A stretch of DNA of 64,000 bases from Thalassolituus sp. UBA1087. GTDB lineage: Bacteria > Pseudomonadota > Gammaproteobacteria > Pseudomonadales > Oceanobacteraceae. The notes beneath the pieces are model-generated. The model searched no databases. It saw only the letters and a list, made by a program, of their open reading frames with translations, and had not been told where the DNA came from. The DNA lies in the NCBI GenBank assembly GCA_002314145.1, contig DCCG01000028.1:91403-155402 (forward strand). The letters run 5' to 3'. Shown here one piece after another: positions 43,309 through 51,263 of this stretch; the stretch's first letter is position 1; each line of letters begins with the position of its first letter. A program made the position numbers and the translations under genes.

Positions 43309-45276
43309 TCACTTTGGACTTAACAGGTGCTTTTCCTGCTGGTATTTAACTACCCACAGGGCTGCCTGCCAGATGAAGACACCCAGTACTAACAGCAGAC
43401 TGAGCGTGGACGATAAAAAATAAAAAAGATCGTCATAAGCCCGCGATGTATCAATGGTTACCCCACGGCGGCCGCTATAAACCACAAAACCCTCGGTCTC
43501 GACCTCCCTCAGACTTTCCGGTCCCGCCAGCTGACGCAGTTCAGCGATGCGGTTATTACTGTAAAAATCGAGAGGTTCTTCCACCATCGGAGGGTCAGTC
43601 CATACCACTATTCCCTTATCTGAATGCTCCAGAAGCCGTTGTTTTATACGCCGGATTAATGCCGTTGCATCGCCCTGTACCAGCAATGAAATGCTGTCCT
43701 GCAGCGTCGAGTATTCGGCATAATTGAGCGTAACCGGATTGTCTTCATAACCCTCACTCTCGGTAATACTGAACAACTCCTCCCAGCTTTCCCTATCAAA
43801 CACCCTCATAATGTCATAAGTAATGGAATCGCAATTATTACGGGCTTCACAGGCCTGTTTAATCAAACGCAGAAACTCTGCCGGATGCTGAAGCTCACGC
43901 ATAGAAGATACATCCACGTATTCGCCACGCATTTCCAGCATCTGGATGTACAGCATCTGAGTAGCCGTTAACTCAACTTCCTGAAACCAGGAGTCTTCAT
44001 TCAGCCGGCGCACGTCTTCCGGTAACTGCAGTTCACTGATATCCACAAGTTCAGCCGGCGCACCAAAAAGACGACGGGTACATGTGTATTCCTCCATTGA
44101 ATTAAACCAGCAGCGGCCGGGTCCCTGCAGTCTGACATAATCACCATTGTGCAGCGGAGTCCGTTCAACATCCTGCATATTGTTGTATACATGAGGCTCT
44201 TCCTGGTTAAGCCAAAGTAAAGTGCCGTAAAAGTCGGCCTTTATATGCGATGACACCATAAAGAAGCTGCACAGGAGTATGATCGCGGTGATCGCTAATG
44301 TGACATGGTGGGCATAGTGGATTTTCACCGGCGGCGTGCGCTCCATGGAGAATCCATTGGCGGACATCAGGTGATATTCAGTATTAACCTCATAGGTCTG
44401 AGGCCTGCCATCCATTTCTATTCCGGATATCCATTGAGGCGGAACCTGAATACGCATACCACCGATATAAAACCCATCCCGGTCCTGCCACATGACGCCC
44501 TGCACTTTATTCACCCGCACACTGCCTTTTGCCTTGCCACGGTAAAAATAGGTCACCAAAAACAGTAAAAAGAGGACACCAGCCAGTGGTACCGTCACCT
44601 GTGGATATTCGGGCAACAACTGCAAACTAATAAAGCTGCCCAGTAAAAAGATAACAGACAACCATTTAAGTCCGGGCGTCTGACGCTGCTGCTTTTCTTT
44701 TTCAGTTTCTTCCCGGCTGCTGATCGTGTGAACCCTGGTCAGTTCCGCAATCTCGCTGTCTTCATCATCAGGCTGAATAACATCATCCTGATCAAGGTCG
44801 CCTGTGACGCCCTCTTCCCAGCGCTGCTGACGTCTTTCCATATCCTTAACCCGCTGCTCTGCCGTGGCGATATCAAATTCACCATTCATCGCAATAACAA
44901 CGCCCTTTCCTTTACTGGTAAACACCACTTCTGCTTCATTATGAGCACGCAGAAAACTCTCAGCGTCATACGGAAAGTAAACCAGAACATCATTGATCGC
45001 ATCGTGCATCACGGTATTACCATTGGTGGTAATACCGTGCGATGAATAACTTCCCTGCAGGGAATAAACATCGGATGACGTGACATGCCCTTCCAGCCCG
45101 GAAAGGTTATTGATGCACTGACGCTCGGATGCAGTCAGTGTACGCAATGGTGCACTGTTATCCGTCAGAGCCTTTCTCGCCTGACGGTTCTGATTAAGCC
45201 GGATCATGTACATTACGGCGCTGTAGAGCGACATAAGAAGCGTTATGATAACGAGTAATACGTATATCCCGTCCAT
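43309..45276 (-). CDS. IgaA-like inner-membrane protein, copy A
   Basis: A 655-residue paralogue of the next gene, with the same order of parts: N-terminal membrane helix (about 3-24), TLTASERQCINNLSG, the cytosolic segment INDVLVYFPYDAESFLRAHN and EVVFTSKGKGVVIAMNGEFD, a helix pair (about 205-245), another helix (about 320-345), periplasmic domain and a C-terminal helix (about 620-645). The periplasmic cysteines are RCWFNSMEEYTC followed by FGAPAELVDISELQL, and later CEARNNC. The acidic linker (about 150-190) differs from copy B. Assignment to the IgaA family rests on motif and topology, not on a database search. Likely first gene of a two-gene transcript. Confidence 0.7.
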   Translation of the reverse strand: MDGIYVLLVIITLLMSLYSAVMYMIRLNQNRQARKALTDNSAPLRTLTASERQCINNLSGLEGHVTSSDVYSLQGSYSSHGITTNGNTVMHDAINDVLVYFPYDAESFLRAHNEAEVVFTSKGKGVVIAMNGEFDIATAEQRVKDMERRQQRWEEGVTGDLDQDDVIQPDDEDSEIAELTRVHTISSREETEKEKQQRQTPGLKWLSVIFLLGSFISLQLLPEYPQVTVPLAGVLFLLFLVTYFYRGKAKGSVRVNKVQGVMWQDRDGFYIGGMRIQVPPQWISGIEMDGRPQTYEVNTEYHLMSANGFSMERTPPVKIHYAHHVTLAITAIILLCSFFMVSSHIKADFYGTLLWLNQEEPHVYNNMQDVERTPLHNGDYVRLQGPGRCWFNSMEEYTCTRRLFGAPAELVDISELQLPEDVRRLNEDSWFQEVELTATQMLYIQMLEMRGEYVDVSSMRELQHPAEFLRLIKQACEARNNCDSITYDIMRVFDRESWEELFSITESEGYEDNPVTLNYAEYSTLQDSISLLVQGDATALIRRIKQRLLEHSDKGIVVWTDPPMVEEPLDFYSNNRIAELRQLAGPESLREVETEGFVVYSGRRGVTIDTSRAYDDLFYFLSSTLSLLLVLGVFIWQAALWVVKYQQEKHLLSPK

Positions 45277-45747
45277 GTTGATTCCATACTGAAAATGAAT
45301 GTTTGTGCCAGCAACGCAGAGAAGCGTTGCTTATGCCGCCGGGCACACCCGAACGTGCAAACGCGGCTGTTTATGAGCGCAAGCCACGACGGTTGTAGCT
45401 GGGTATTTAACCAAGTTTTAATTTTTTGTCTTCGCACTGAGTCAACAATTAGTAAATTTTTTACCGCTCCGTCTGTACGCCGGTCACAACGAACCTGATA
45501 CACAGAAATAATATTGTTAAAAAATAAATAAAATTCAGATACTTAGGATCAACACCCGGAAAACCAGGCAGTTTTAAAACAAATTATTCCTGACGTTCAG
45601 CGGCCACACAGAACCAGGAACACTGAGTTTCAGCAAACGAGGCAAGGGACAGTTCGGGTTATTAACCAGAAAAAAGGGTATGACGGTTACATAACGACGC
45701 TCATCATTATTTAACTAACCGTGCGATCGGTGGTTGTCAGCGGGCAT
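45277..45747. other. Intergenic region upstream of the IgaA-like pair
   Basis: No credible gene. A perfect hairpin, AGCAACGC (45310-45317) with GCGTTGCT (45324-45331), lies 34 bases upstream of the IgaA-like start and would be in the transcript leader. Further right, 45480-45720 is AT-rich and shows nothing recognisable. A short leftward frame over 45243-45503 lacks a ribosome site and is not called. Confidence 0.45.
45417..45445 (-). promoter_or_regulatory. Candidate promoter of the IgaA-like pair
   Basis: On the minus strand TTGACT (45445-45440) and ATTAAA (45422-45417) are separated by 17 bases. This would give a leader of about 130 bases containing the hairpin at 45310-45331. The -10 box is a poor match, so this is tentative. 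Confidence 0.35.
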
Positions 45748-45772
45748 AAAAAAACCGCCTGACGGCGGTTTT
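45748..45772 (-). terminator. Rho-independent terminator after sspB
   Basis: AAAACCGCC (45751-45759) pairs with GGCGGTTTT (45764-45772) around TGAC, and a T run follows on the minus strand (A run at 45748-45754). It lies 34 bases past the sspB stop. Confidence 0.9.
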
Positions 45773-45805
45773 CTGCAAATACTGAACGACAGATATTGCT
45801 CAGGA

Positions 45806-46231
45806 CTACTTAACAACCTTCAGTGAAGGTTTGCCTGTCGAAGACGATTCCGGTGATTTACCCGGCTTCGGAGAAGGTGGCGTCGGTGGCTGATCCGGGT
45901 CCGGCGCACCGGCTTCGGAGCCGAACACCATGCCCTGACCATTTTCCCGCGCATAAATTGCCAGAATGGCCACCACAGGGACAAACACCTGCATAGGAAC
46001 GCCGCCGAAACGGGCGTTAAAAGACAGGCCTTCGTTGTCAATTTCCAGTGTTTTAACCGCCGACGGGCTGATGTTCAGCACAATCTGACCGTTATTCACA
46101 TAGTCCTGGGGAACCTGAACACCCGGCAACGCGGCATCCACCAGCACATAAGGCGTGCAATGGTTGTCGAGTATCCACTCATTGAGTGCCCGCATCAGAT
46201 ACGGGCGGCTGGGTGTCATGGTATCAGTCAT
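45806..46231 (-). CDS. sspB: ClpXP adaptor SspB
   Basis: SspB delivers ssrA-tagged proteins, and in some bacteria RseA fragments, to ClpXP. The 141-residue protein has the substrate-binding fold (RPYLMRALNEWILDNHCTPYVLVDA, then YVNNGQIVLNISPSAVKTL and the FNARFGGVP strand) and a long flexible tail rich in Pro/Ser ending in the ClpX-binding peptide GKPSLKVVK. Its start overlaps the sspA stop by one base, the usual sspAB operon. Confidence 0.95.
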   Translation of the reverse strand: MTDTMTPSRPYLMRALNEWILDNHCTPYVLVDAALPGVQVPQDYVNNGQIVLNISPSAVKTLEIDNEGLSFNARFGGVPMQVFVPVVAILAIYARENGQGMVFGSEAGAPDPDQPPTPPSPKPGKSPESSSTGKPSLKVVK

Positions 46232-46857
46232 CAGTCGCGCATTTCCCGTTCTGCTTCAGAGAGGCTGGCCTGGAAGCTTTCGCGCTCAAACAGACGCTCC
46301 ATGTATTGCAGCATAGGTTTGCATTGTTTTTCGTTCAGTTCGATACCCAGTACCGGCAGACGCCACAGAATCGGCGCCACGCAGCAATCAACGATGGAGA
46401 ACTCTTCACTCATAAAGAACGGCAGCTCACCAAAGATCGGGCTGGTCGAAATCAGGCTTTCGGTCAGCTCTTTACGCGCAGCATCCACATCTTTGCCTTT
46501 ACCGGTCAGAATGGTTTCAACCAGCAATGCCCAGTCTTTCTCAATGCGGTTCATCCACAGGCGGCTCTGCGCACGGGCTACCGGGTATACCGGCAACAGT
46601 GGCGGGTGCGGGAAGCGCTCATCAAGGTATTCCATCATCACATTGGGTTCATACAGAACCAGATCACGGTCGACCAGTGTCGGCAGCGAGTTATACGGGT
46701 TGAGGGTGGCCAGATCCTCTGGCTTGTTGTCCGGATCCACGTCATGGATCTCTACGGCTACGCCTTTTTCGGCCAGCACGATACGAACACGATGACTGTA
46801 ATGATCAGTTGCATCTGAATAGAACGTCATGGAAGAGCGCTTTGCCACAACCCCCAT
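46231..46857 (-). CDS. sspA: Stringent starvation protein A
   Basis: SspA is a glutathione-transferase-fold protein without GST activity that binds RNA polymerase with sigma-70 and alters promoter choice in stationary phase and acid stress. The 208-residue protein shows the GST N-domain (MTFYSDATDHYSHRVRIVLAEKG), the NPYNSLPTLVDRDLVLYE cis-Pro loop, and the surface-pocket motif conserved in SspA near residues 92-95 (PHPP). A GAGGAAAC ribosome site precedes the ATG at 46857. Confidence 0.95.
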   Translation of the reverse strand: MGVVAKRSSMTFYSDATDHYSHRVRIVLAEKGVAVEIHDVDPDNKPEDLATLNPYNSLPTLVDRDLVLYEPNVMMEYLDERFPHPPLLPVYPVARAQSRLWMNRIEKDWALLVETILTGKGKDVDAARKELTESLISTSPIFGELPFFMSEEFSIVDCCVAPILWRLPVLGIELNEKQCKPMLQYMERLFERESFQASLSEAEREMRD

Positions 46858-46895
46858 AGTTTCCTCACTTATCTGAATAAAATCTGATTAACCCA

Positions 46896-46936
46896 AAACA
46901 AACGCAGCCCGGCCGCTCACACGGTCCGGGCTGGCG
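46896..46936 (-). terminator. Terminator after petC
   Basis: On the minus strand AGCCCGG (rc of 46926-46932) pairs with CCGGGCT (rc of 46906-46912), extended by a GC pair, and is followed by GTTTGTTTT. It separates the bc1 operon from sspA, whose ATG lies about 40 bases further on. Confidence 0.65.
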
Positions 46937-46958
46937 CTGTCAGTAAGACAGAATCGTC

Positions 46959-47714
46959 TTATTTAACGTCTTTCCAGTATTCTTTGTTCAGCATATAGAC
47001 AGGAACAAAGAAGATAGCCAGGAAGAGTAATACCCACCAGCCAAGGGTCTGACGCTCAAGTGCGATTGGTTCCGCCATGTAAACCATATAGTTTACCAGA
47101 TCGTATACCAATTTATCGAACTCTTCGGCGCTCAGCTCACCTTCTTCAGCCAGATACAGGACATTATCTTCCACTTCGGTGATGTCCTGGCCGGTCAGTG
47201 GATCAATACCCACCTTCACTTCTGCGGTACCCATCTTCTGAGTGCCCTGCAGGTGACCGAGAACATTCGGCATACCCACGTCTTTGAAGACCACGTTGTT
47301 AACGCCCCATGGACGCATCGGATCTTCATAGAAGCTGCGCAGGTAAGTGTACAGCCAGTCCGGACGACGGACCCGGGCCACCAGTGTCAGATCCGGTGGC
47401 GGGTTACCAAACCAGCGCTTGGCGTCTTCCTTCTCCATGGCGATGGTCATCAGGTCACCGAACTTCTTATCGGCAAACACCAGGTTGTCCATCATCATTT
47501 CCTGTGGAATACCCAGGTCTTTGGCCACACGGTTGTAACGGGCATGCTCCATCGAGTGGCAGCCCATACAGTAGTTGGCGAAGATCTTGGCACCGCGCTG
47601 CAGTGATGCAGTGTCGTGCAGGTCCGTACGGTGTTCATCCAGGTGGACATGGCCACCGGCAGCCATCGCGATAGCCGGGATAAACGCGGCGATTAATGCA
47701 AATACCTTTTTCAT
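46959..47714 (-). CDS. petC: Cytochrome c1 of the bc1 complex
   Basis: Cytochrome c1 passes electrons from the Rieske centre to soluble cytochrome c. The 251-residue protein has a Sec signal peptide (residues 1-19), the haem c site Cys49-x-x-Cys52-His53 (NYCMGCHSMEHAR), the MPNVLGHL segment with the axial Met region, and a C-terminal anchor helix (about residues 222-242). Length agrees with the shorter proteobacterial form. It follows petB by 2 bases. Confidence 0.97.
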   Translation of the reverse strand: MKKVFALIAAFIPAIAMAAGGHVHLDEHRTDLHDTASLQRGAKIFANYCMGCHSMEHARYNRVAKDLGIPQEMMMDNLVFADKKFGDLMTIAMEKEDAKRWFGNPPPDLTLVARVRRPDWLYTYLRSFYEDPMRPWGVNNVVFKDVGMPNVLGHLQGTQKMGTAEVKVGIDPLTGQDITEVEDNVLYLAEEGELSAEEFDKLVYDLVNYMVYMAEPIALERQTLGWWVLLFLAIFFVPVYMLNKEYWKDVK

Positions 47715-47716
47715 TC

Positions 47717-48943
47717 TCAGTGGCCTCCGGTTACGCGCTCTGGTACTGGTTTGGTTTTTTCCATACTGCTGTAAAACGGCATTAACACGAAGAATGCAAA
47801 GTAAATAGCAGTACCAACACGGGCCAGAATCAGGTTCACACCGGTTGCCGGCTGAGTACCCAGCCAGGTCAGCAGAACGAAAGTGACTGCGAATACCAGA
47901 ATGAAGATTTTGCTGATCCAGCCTTTGTAGCGCCAGCTCTTAACCGGGCTGCGATCCAGCCATGGCAGAACAAACAGAATGGCAATGGCAGCCGCCATCG
48001 CAATAACACCTAACACTTTGTCAGGGAATGCGCGGAGAATCGAATAGAAGGAACCAAAGTACCATACCGGTGCGATATGCTCAGGCGTCTTCAGACCGTT
48101 AGCCGGCTCGAAGTTAGCGTACTCAAGCATGAAACCATTACCTTCCGGGAAGAAGAACATAACGGTACAGAAAATCATCAGGAAGACCACGATACCCACC
48201 ATGTCATGCACAGTGTAGTAAGGGTGGAAAGGTACACCGTCCAGCGGCTTACCGTTTTCGTCTTTCAGTTTCTTGATATCCACACCGTCAGGGTTGTTAG
48301 AACCCACTTCGTGCAGTGCCAGCAGGTGCAGTACCACCAGCATCACCAGCACCAGAGGTACGGCAATCACGTGCAGAGCGAAGAAACGGTTCAGAGTGGC
48401 GCCGGAGATCAGGAAGTCACCACGGATCCATTCAGTCAGGGCATCACCGTAAGGCAGCACAGAGAACAGGGAGATAATCACCTGTGCACCCCAGTAAGAC
48501 ATCTGACCCCATGGCAGTACGTAACCCATAAAGGCTTCTGCCATCAGTGCCAGATAGATCAGCATACCGAAGATCCAGATCAGCTCACGTGGCTTCTGGT
48601 AGGAACCGTACAGTACGGCACGCATCATGTGCAGATAAACAGCGATAAAGAAGAAGGTAGCACCGGTGGAATGCATATAGCGCAGCAGCCAGCCCCACTC
48701 CACATCACGCATGATGTATTCAACGGAAGCAAATGCACCTTCGGCACTTGGTACGTAGTTCATGGTCAGCCAGATACCGGTCAGGATCTGGTTGGCCAGC
48801 ATCAGCATGGACAGTACGCCGAAGAAGTACCAGAAGTTGAAGTTCTTCGGAGCATAGTACTTGGACATATGCTTTTCGTAGGTCTGAGTCACCGGCAGAC
48901 GGTCGTCAATCCAGCCCATCAGAGTGTTTTGATTCTTGCTCAT
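47717..48943 (-). CDS. petB: Cytochrome b of the bc1 complex
   Basis: Cytochrome b holds the two b haems and both quinone sites. The 408-residue protein has about eight to nine transmembrane helices. Haem-ligand histidines are in LRYMHSTGATFFFIAVYLHM and FFALHVIAVPLVLVMLVVLH; the Qo-site PWGQMSYWGA segment is followed later by a PEHIAPVWYF segment in place of the mitochondrial PEWY. Its start overlaps the petA stop by one base. Confidence 0.97.
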   Translation of the reverse strand: MSKNQNTLMGWIDDRLPVTQTYEKHMSKYYAPKNFNFWYFFGVLSMLMLANQILTGIWLTMNYVPSAEGAFASVEYIMRDVEWGWLLRYMHSTGATFFFIAVYLHMMRAVLYGSYQKPRELIWIFGMLIYLALMAEAFMGYVLPWGQMSYWGAQVIISLFSVLPYGDALTEWIRGDFLISGATLNRFFALHVIAVPLVLVMLVVLHLLALHEVGSNNPDGVDIKKLKDENGKPLDGVPFHPYYTVHDMVGIVVFLMIFCTVMFFFPEGNGFMLEYANFEPANGLKTPEHIAPVWYFGSFYSILRAFPDKVLGVIAMAAAIAILFVLPWLDRSPVKSWRYKGWISKIFILVFAVTFVLLTWLGTQPATGVNLILARVGTAIYFAFFVLMPFYSSMEKTKPVPERVTGGH

Positions 48944-49539
48944 CAGGCGTTCTCCTCGTCTTCACCGACCACAATCACGTTGTCGCTCTCATACATATAA
49001 GGCGGAACCACCAGGTTGGTAGCTGCCGGAGAGCCCTTGAATACACGACCGGACAGGTCGAAGCGGGAACCGTGACATGGGCAGAACCAGCCGCCTTTCC
49101 AGTTCTCATCGAACGGTTCCGGCTTCACTTCTGCATGATACTTAGGAGCACAACCCAGGTGAGTACAGACACCCAGCAGTACAATCAACTCAGGCTCACG
49201 TGAGCGGTTGATGTTGTCGGCATAAGCAGGTTGCTGGGTTTTGACCGAGTTATCCGGATCTTTGAGGCGATCCGACAACTCCGGCAGTACGTCCAGCATT
49301 TCCTGGGTACGGCGTGCGACATACACTGGCTTACCACGCCATTCTGCAGTCAGCATTGCACCCGGCTCGATTTTACTGATGTCGACCTTAGCCGGAGCGC
49401 CTGCTGCCTTAGCCCGTTCACTTGGAACCCAAGATTTAACGAAGGGCACCGCAACAAAGCCCGCACCAACAGCGCCGACAGCAGTGGTCGCGCCCAAAAG
49501 CAGAGTGCGCCGACCTTTATTCACGCCGTCTTGACTCAT
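48943..49539 (-). CDS. petA: Rieske iron-sulfur protein of the bc1 complex
   Basis: The Rieske subunit takes the first electron from quinol. The ATG at 49539 (MSQDGVNKGRRTLLLG) is preferred to that at 49545 because GGGAG is better spaced from it. The GRRTLLLG motif and hydrophobic stretch form a Tat-type uncleaved membrane anchor. The 2Fe-2S ligands are in CTHLGCAP and CPCHGSRFD, typical high-potential Rieske sites. First gene of petABC. Confidence 0.97.
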   Translation of the reverse strand: MSQDGVNKGRRTLLLGATTAVGAVGAGFVAVPFVKSWVPSERAKAAGAPAKVDISKIEPGAMLTAEWRGKPVYVARRTQEMLDVLPELSDRLKDPDNSVKTQQPAYADNINRSREPELIVLLGVCTHLGCAPKYHAEVKPEPFDENWKGGWFCPCHGSRFDLSGRVFKGSPAATNLVVPPYMYESDNVIVVGEDEENA

Positions 49540-49702
49540 TACCATCTTCTCCCATCAAAAAAATTCTTTCCTGCCACGCGGATTCTGCCCCTTGTCTTTT
49601 TTCTGAACAGACCCGTCATAGCATACAGAGCGGCGCACATAGTAAAGAAAACAAGGGAGGGAGACAACCTGAAAAACCTACTGGCCATGGGGTTTTGGCC
49701 AT

Positions 49703-49742
49703 AAAAAAAGCGCTCATTGACATAAGACAATGAGCGCTTTTT
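49703..49742 (-). terminator. Strong terminator after rpsI
   Basis: AAAAAGCGCTCATTG (49705-49719) pairs perfectly over 15 bases with CAATGAGCGCTTTTT (49728-49742) and a T run follows on the minus strand. It separates rplM-rpsI from petABC. Confidence 0.93.
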
Positions 49743-49767
49743 GAAGCAGATGAAATCTGCCAGCGAA

Positions 49768-50160
49768 TTAACGCTTGGAGAACTGTGGCTTCTTACGTGC
49801 TTTACGCAGACCCACTTTCTTACGCTCAACTTCACGCGCGTCACGGGTAACATAGCCCGCTGCACGCAGAGAAGGACGCAGAGTTTCGTCATATTGCATC
49901 AGGGCACGGGTGATACCGTGACGGATTGCACCGGCCTGGCCGTTGCCGCCGCCGCCCTGAACATTGACGATGATGTCAAATTTTTCCAGGTTTTCGGTCA
50001 GTTCCAGAGGCTGACGAACCACCATACGGGCGGTTTCACGACCGAAGTAAGTGTCCAGAGGACGCTTGTTTACAACGATGCTGCCAGTACCAGGACGCAG
50101 GAACACACGTGCAGTGGAAGTCTTACGACGACCGGTACCATAGTATTGAGTTACTGCCAT
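49768..50160 (-). CDS. rpsI: 30S ribosomal protein S9
   Basis: S9 binds 16S rRNA in the 30S head; its C-terminal tail reaches the P-site tRNA. The 130-residue protein has the conserved YYGTGRRKTSTARVFL start, GGGNGQAGAIRHGI and the basic C-terminus KKVGLRKARKKPQFSKR with the final Ser-Lys-Arg. It starts 4 bases after rplM, the universal rplM-rpsI pair. Confidence 0.99.
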   Translation of the reverse strand: MAVTQYYGTGRRKTSTARVFLRPGTGSIVVNKRPLDTYFGRETARMVVRQPLELTENLEKFDIIVNVQGGGGNGQAGAIRHGITRALMQYDETLRPSLRAAGYVTRDAREVERKKVGLRKARKKPQFSKR

Positions 50161-50164
50161 TATC

Positions 50165-50596
50165 TTATCCCAGTTTCAGTTCTTGCGGCTGTTGAGCAGT
50201 ATGAGGGTGCTCAGTGCCAGCATAAACTTTCATTTTCTTGAACATGGCACGACCGAGAGGGTTTTTCGGAAGCATGCCTTTAACTGCCAGTTCGATTACC
50301 TGCTCTGGCTTGTGGTCAATCAGTTTCTCAAAAGAGATAGACTTCAGACCACCAGGGTAACCCGTGTGACGGTGATACATCTTATCACTGGACTTGTTAC
50401 CGGTAACTTGAACTTTGTCTGCATTAATCACGACGACATAATCGCCGGTATCAACGTGTGGAGTGTATTCTGGCTTGTGCTTGCCTCTCAGACGGCGAGC
50501 AACCTCAGTGGCCAGGCGACCCAGCGTCTGTTCAGCTGCATCAACTACAAACCAATCACGTTTTACGGTTTCTGGTTTCGCGCTGTATGTTTTCAT
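50165..50596 (-). CDS. rplM: 50S ribosomal protein L13
   Basis: L13 is an early 50S assembly protein. The start at 50596 (MKTYSAKPETVKRDW) gives 142 residues, the standard length; an upstream in-frame ATG would add 11 unlikely residues. The sequence includes GRLATEVARRLRGKHKPEYTP-type RNA-binding residues and GMLPKNPLGRAMFKKMKVY. Confidence 0.99.
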   Translation of the reverse strand: MKTYSAKPETVKRDWFVVDAAEQTLGRLATEVARRLRGKHKPEYTPHVDTGDYVVVINADKVQVTGNKSSDKMYHRHTGYPGGLKSISFEKLIDHKPEQVIELAVKGMLPKNPLGRAMFKKMKVYAGTEHPHTAQQPQELKLG

Positions 50597-50642
50597 CAAT
50601 TTCTCGCCTTCAAGGGCAGGTTGATTCAAAAGAGGGCGGCAT

Positions 50643-50669
50643 TCTATAGGAAGGATCCCCCTTCCGCAA
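50643..50669 (-). promoter_or_regulatory. Candidate promoter of rplM-rpsI
   Basis: On the minus strand TTGCGG (50669-50664) and TATAGA (50648-50643) lie 15 bases apart, giving a leader of about 40 bases. The spacer is slightly short; CTTGCG with 16 bases is the alternative register. Confidence 0.45.
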
Positions 50670-50719
50670 GTGCCGGTTACGATAAAATGTCAGTGCCCGT
50701 CAGGCCTGCCGGCAGTCAC

Positions 50720-50755
50720 AAAAAAGCCGCAACCACCGGCAGGCAGTTACGGCTT
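50720..50755 (-). terminator. Terminator after the small membrane protein gene
   Basis: On the minus strand AAGCCGTAAC (rc of 50746-50755) pairs with GTTGCGGCTT (rc of 50724-50733), with one G-T pair, and is followed by a run of six T (A run 50720-50725). It ends about 70 bases past the stop codon of the leftward gene. Confidence 0.85.
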
Positions 50756-50792
50756 ATTGGCAGCCGGAAGACGCACTCCCGGGACCCAGCGG

Positions 50793-51104
50793 TCAGTAAT
50801 GTTCCGGTTCGCGGAATTTGACCAGCCCAAAGATCAGCGTCAGCATGGTGACCATAATATACAGCAGGATCGCCAGCGCCATCAGAGTCGACGACGCTTC
50901 CTGCTGGTCATAGCCCAGCGTCTGTCCGGTATAAAAGCCGCCCAGCGCCAGCACAAAGCCGATCAGGATGCAGGCGACCAGGAAGTAACCCTTACCGTCA
51001 TCCAGGGACAGAGTTTCTTCCAGCACTTTCTGCTGAATCAACCAGTAAGCCCCGAAACAGAGTGCTGCTGCCAGCACCATACCAACCATAAAGTACGCAA
51101 GCAT
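50793..51104 (-). CDS. Small inner-membrane protein of unknown function
   Basis: A 103-residue protein with three predicted transmembrane helices (about residues 2-22, 42-62 and 74-95) and a short charged loop (EETLSLDDGKGY) between the first two. No family was recognised. It stands as a single transcription unit, with its own terminator and no adjacent partner: prfC ends 159 bases upstream. Confidence 0.75.
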   Translation of the reverse strand: MLAYFMVGMVLAAALCFGAYWLIQQKVLEETLSLDDGKGYFLVACILIGFVLALGGFYTGQTLGYDQQEASSTLMALAILLYIMVTMLTLIFGLVKFREPEHY

Positions 51105-51263
51105 GTGCCCGATTCCCCAACAAGCATTGATTTACTCAAAAGCCTAGTTCAGACCACGGCAGGTGCAAGCCGGGATGACTTTTTTATCACTGACGGGGGC
51201 TTTGCCGGGGGTGGTCAGGCCGGTTATCCATCCGGCCCTGTTACATCAGCATCAGTACCGGCA

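Noticed and set aside
45243..45503. Leftward 86-codon frame upstream of the IgaA-like pair
   Set aside because: Overlaps the leader hairpin and the IgaA-like start; no ribosome site or family pattern.
48077..49000. 307-codon frame opposite petB
   Set aside because: His/Gln-rich antisense shadow of cytochrome b.
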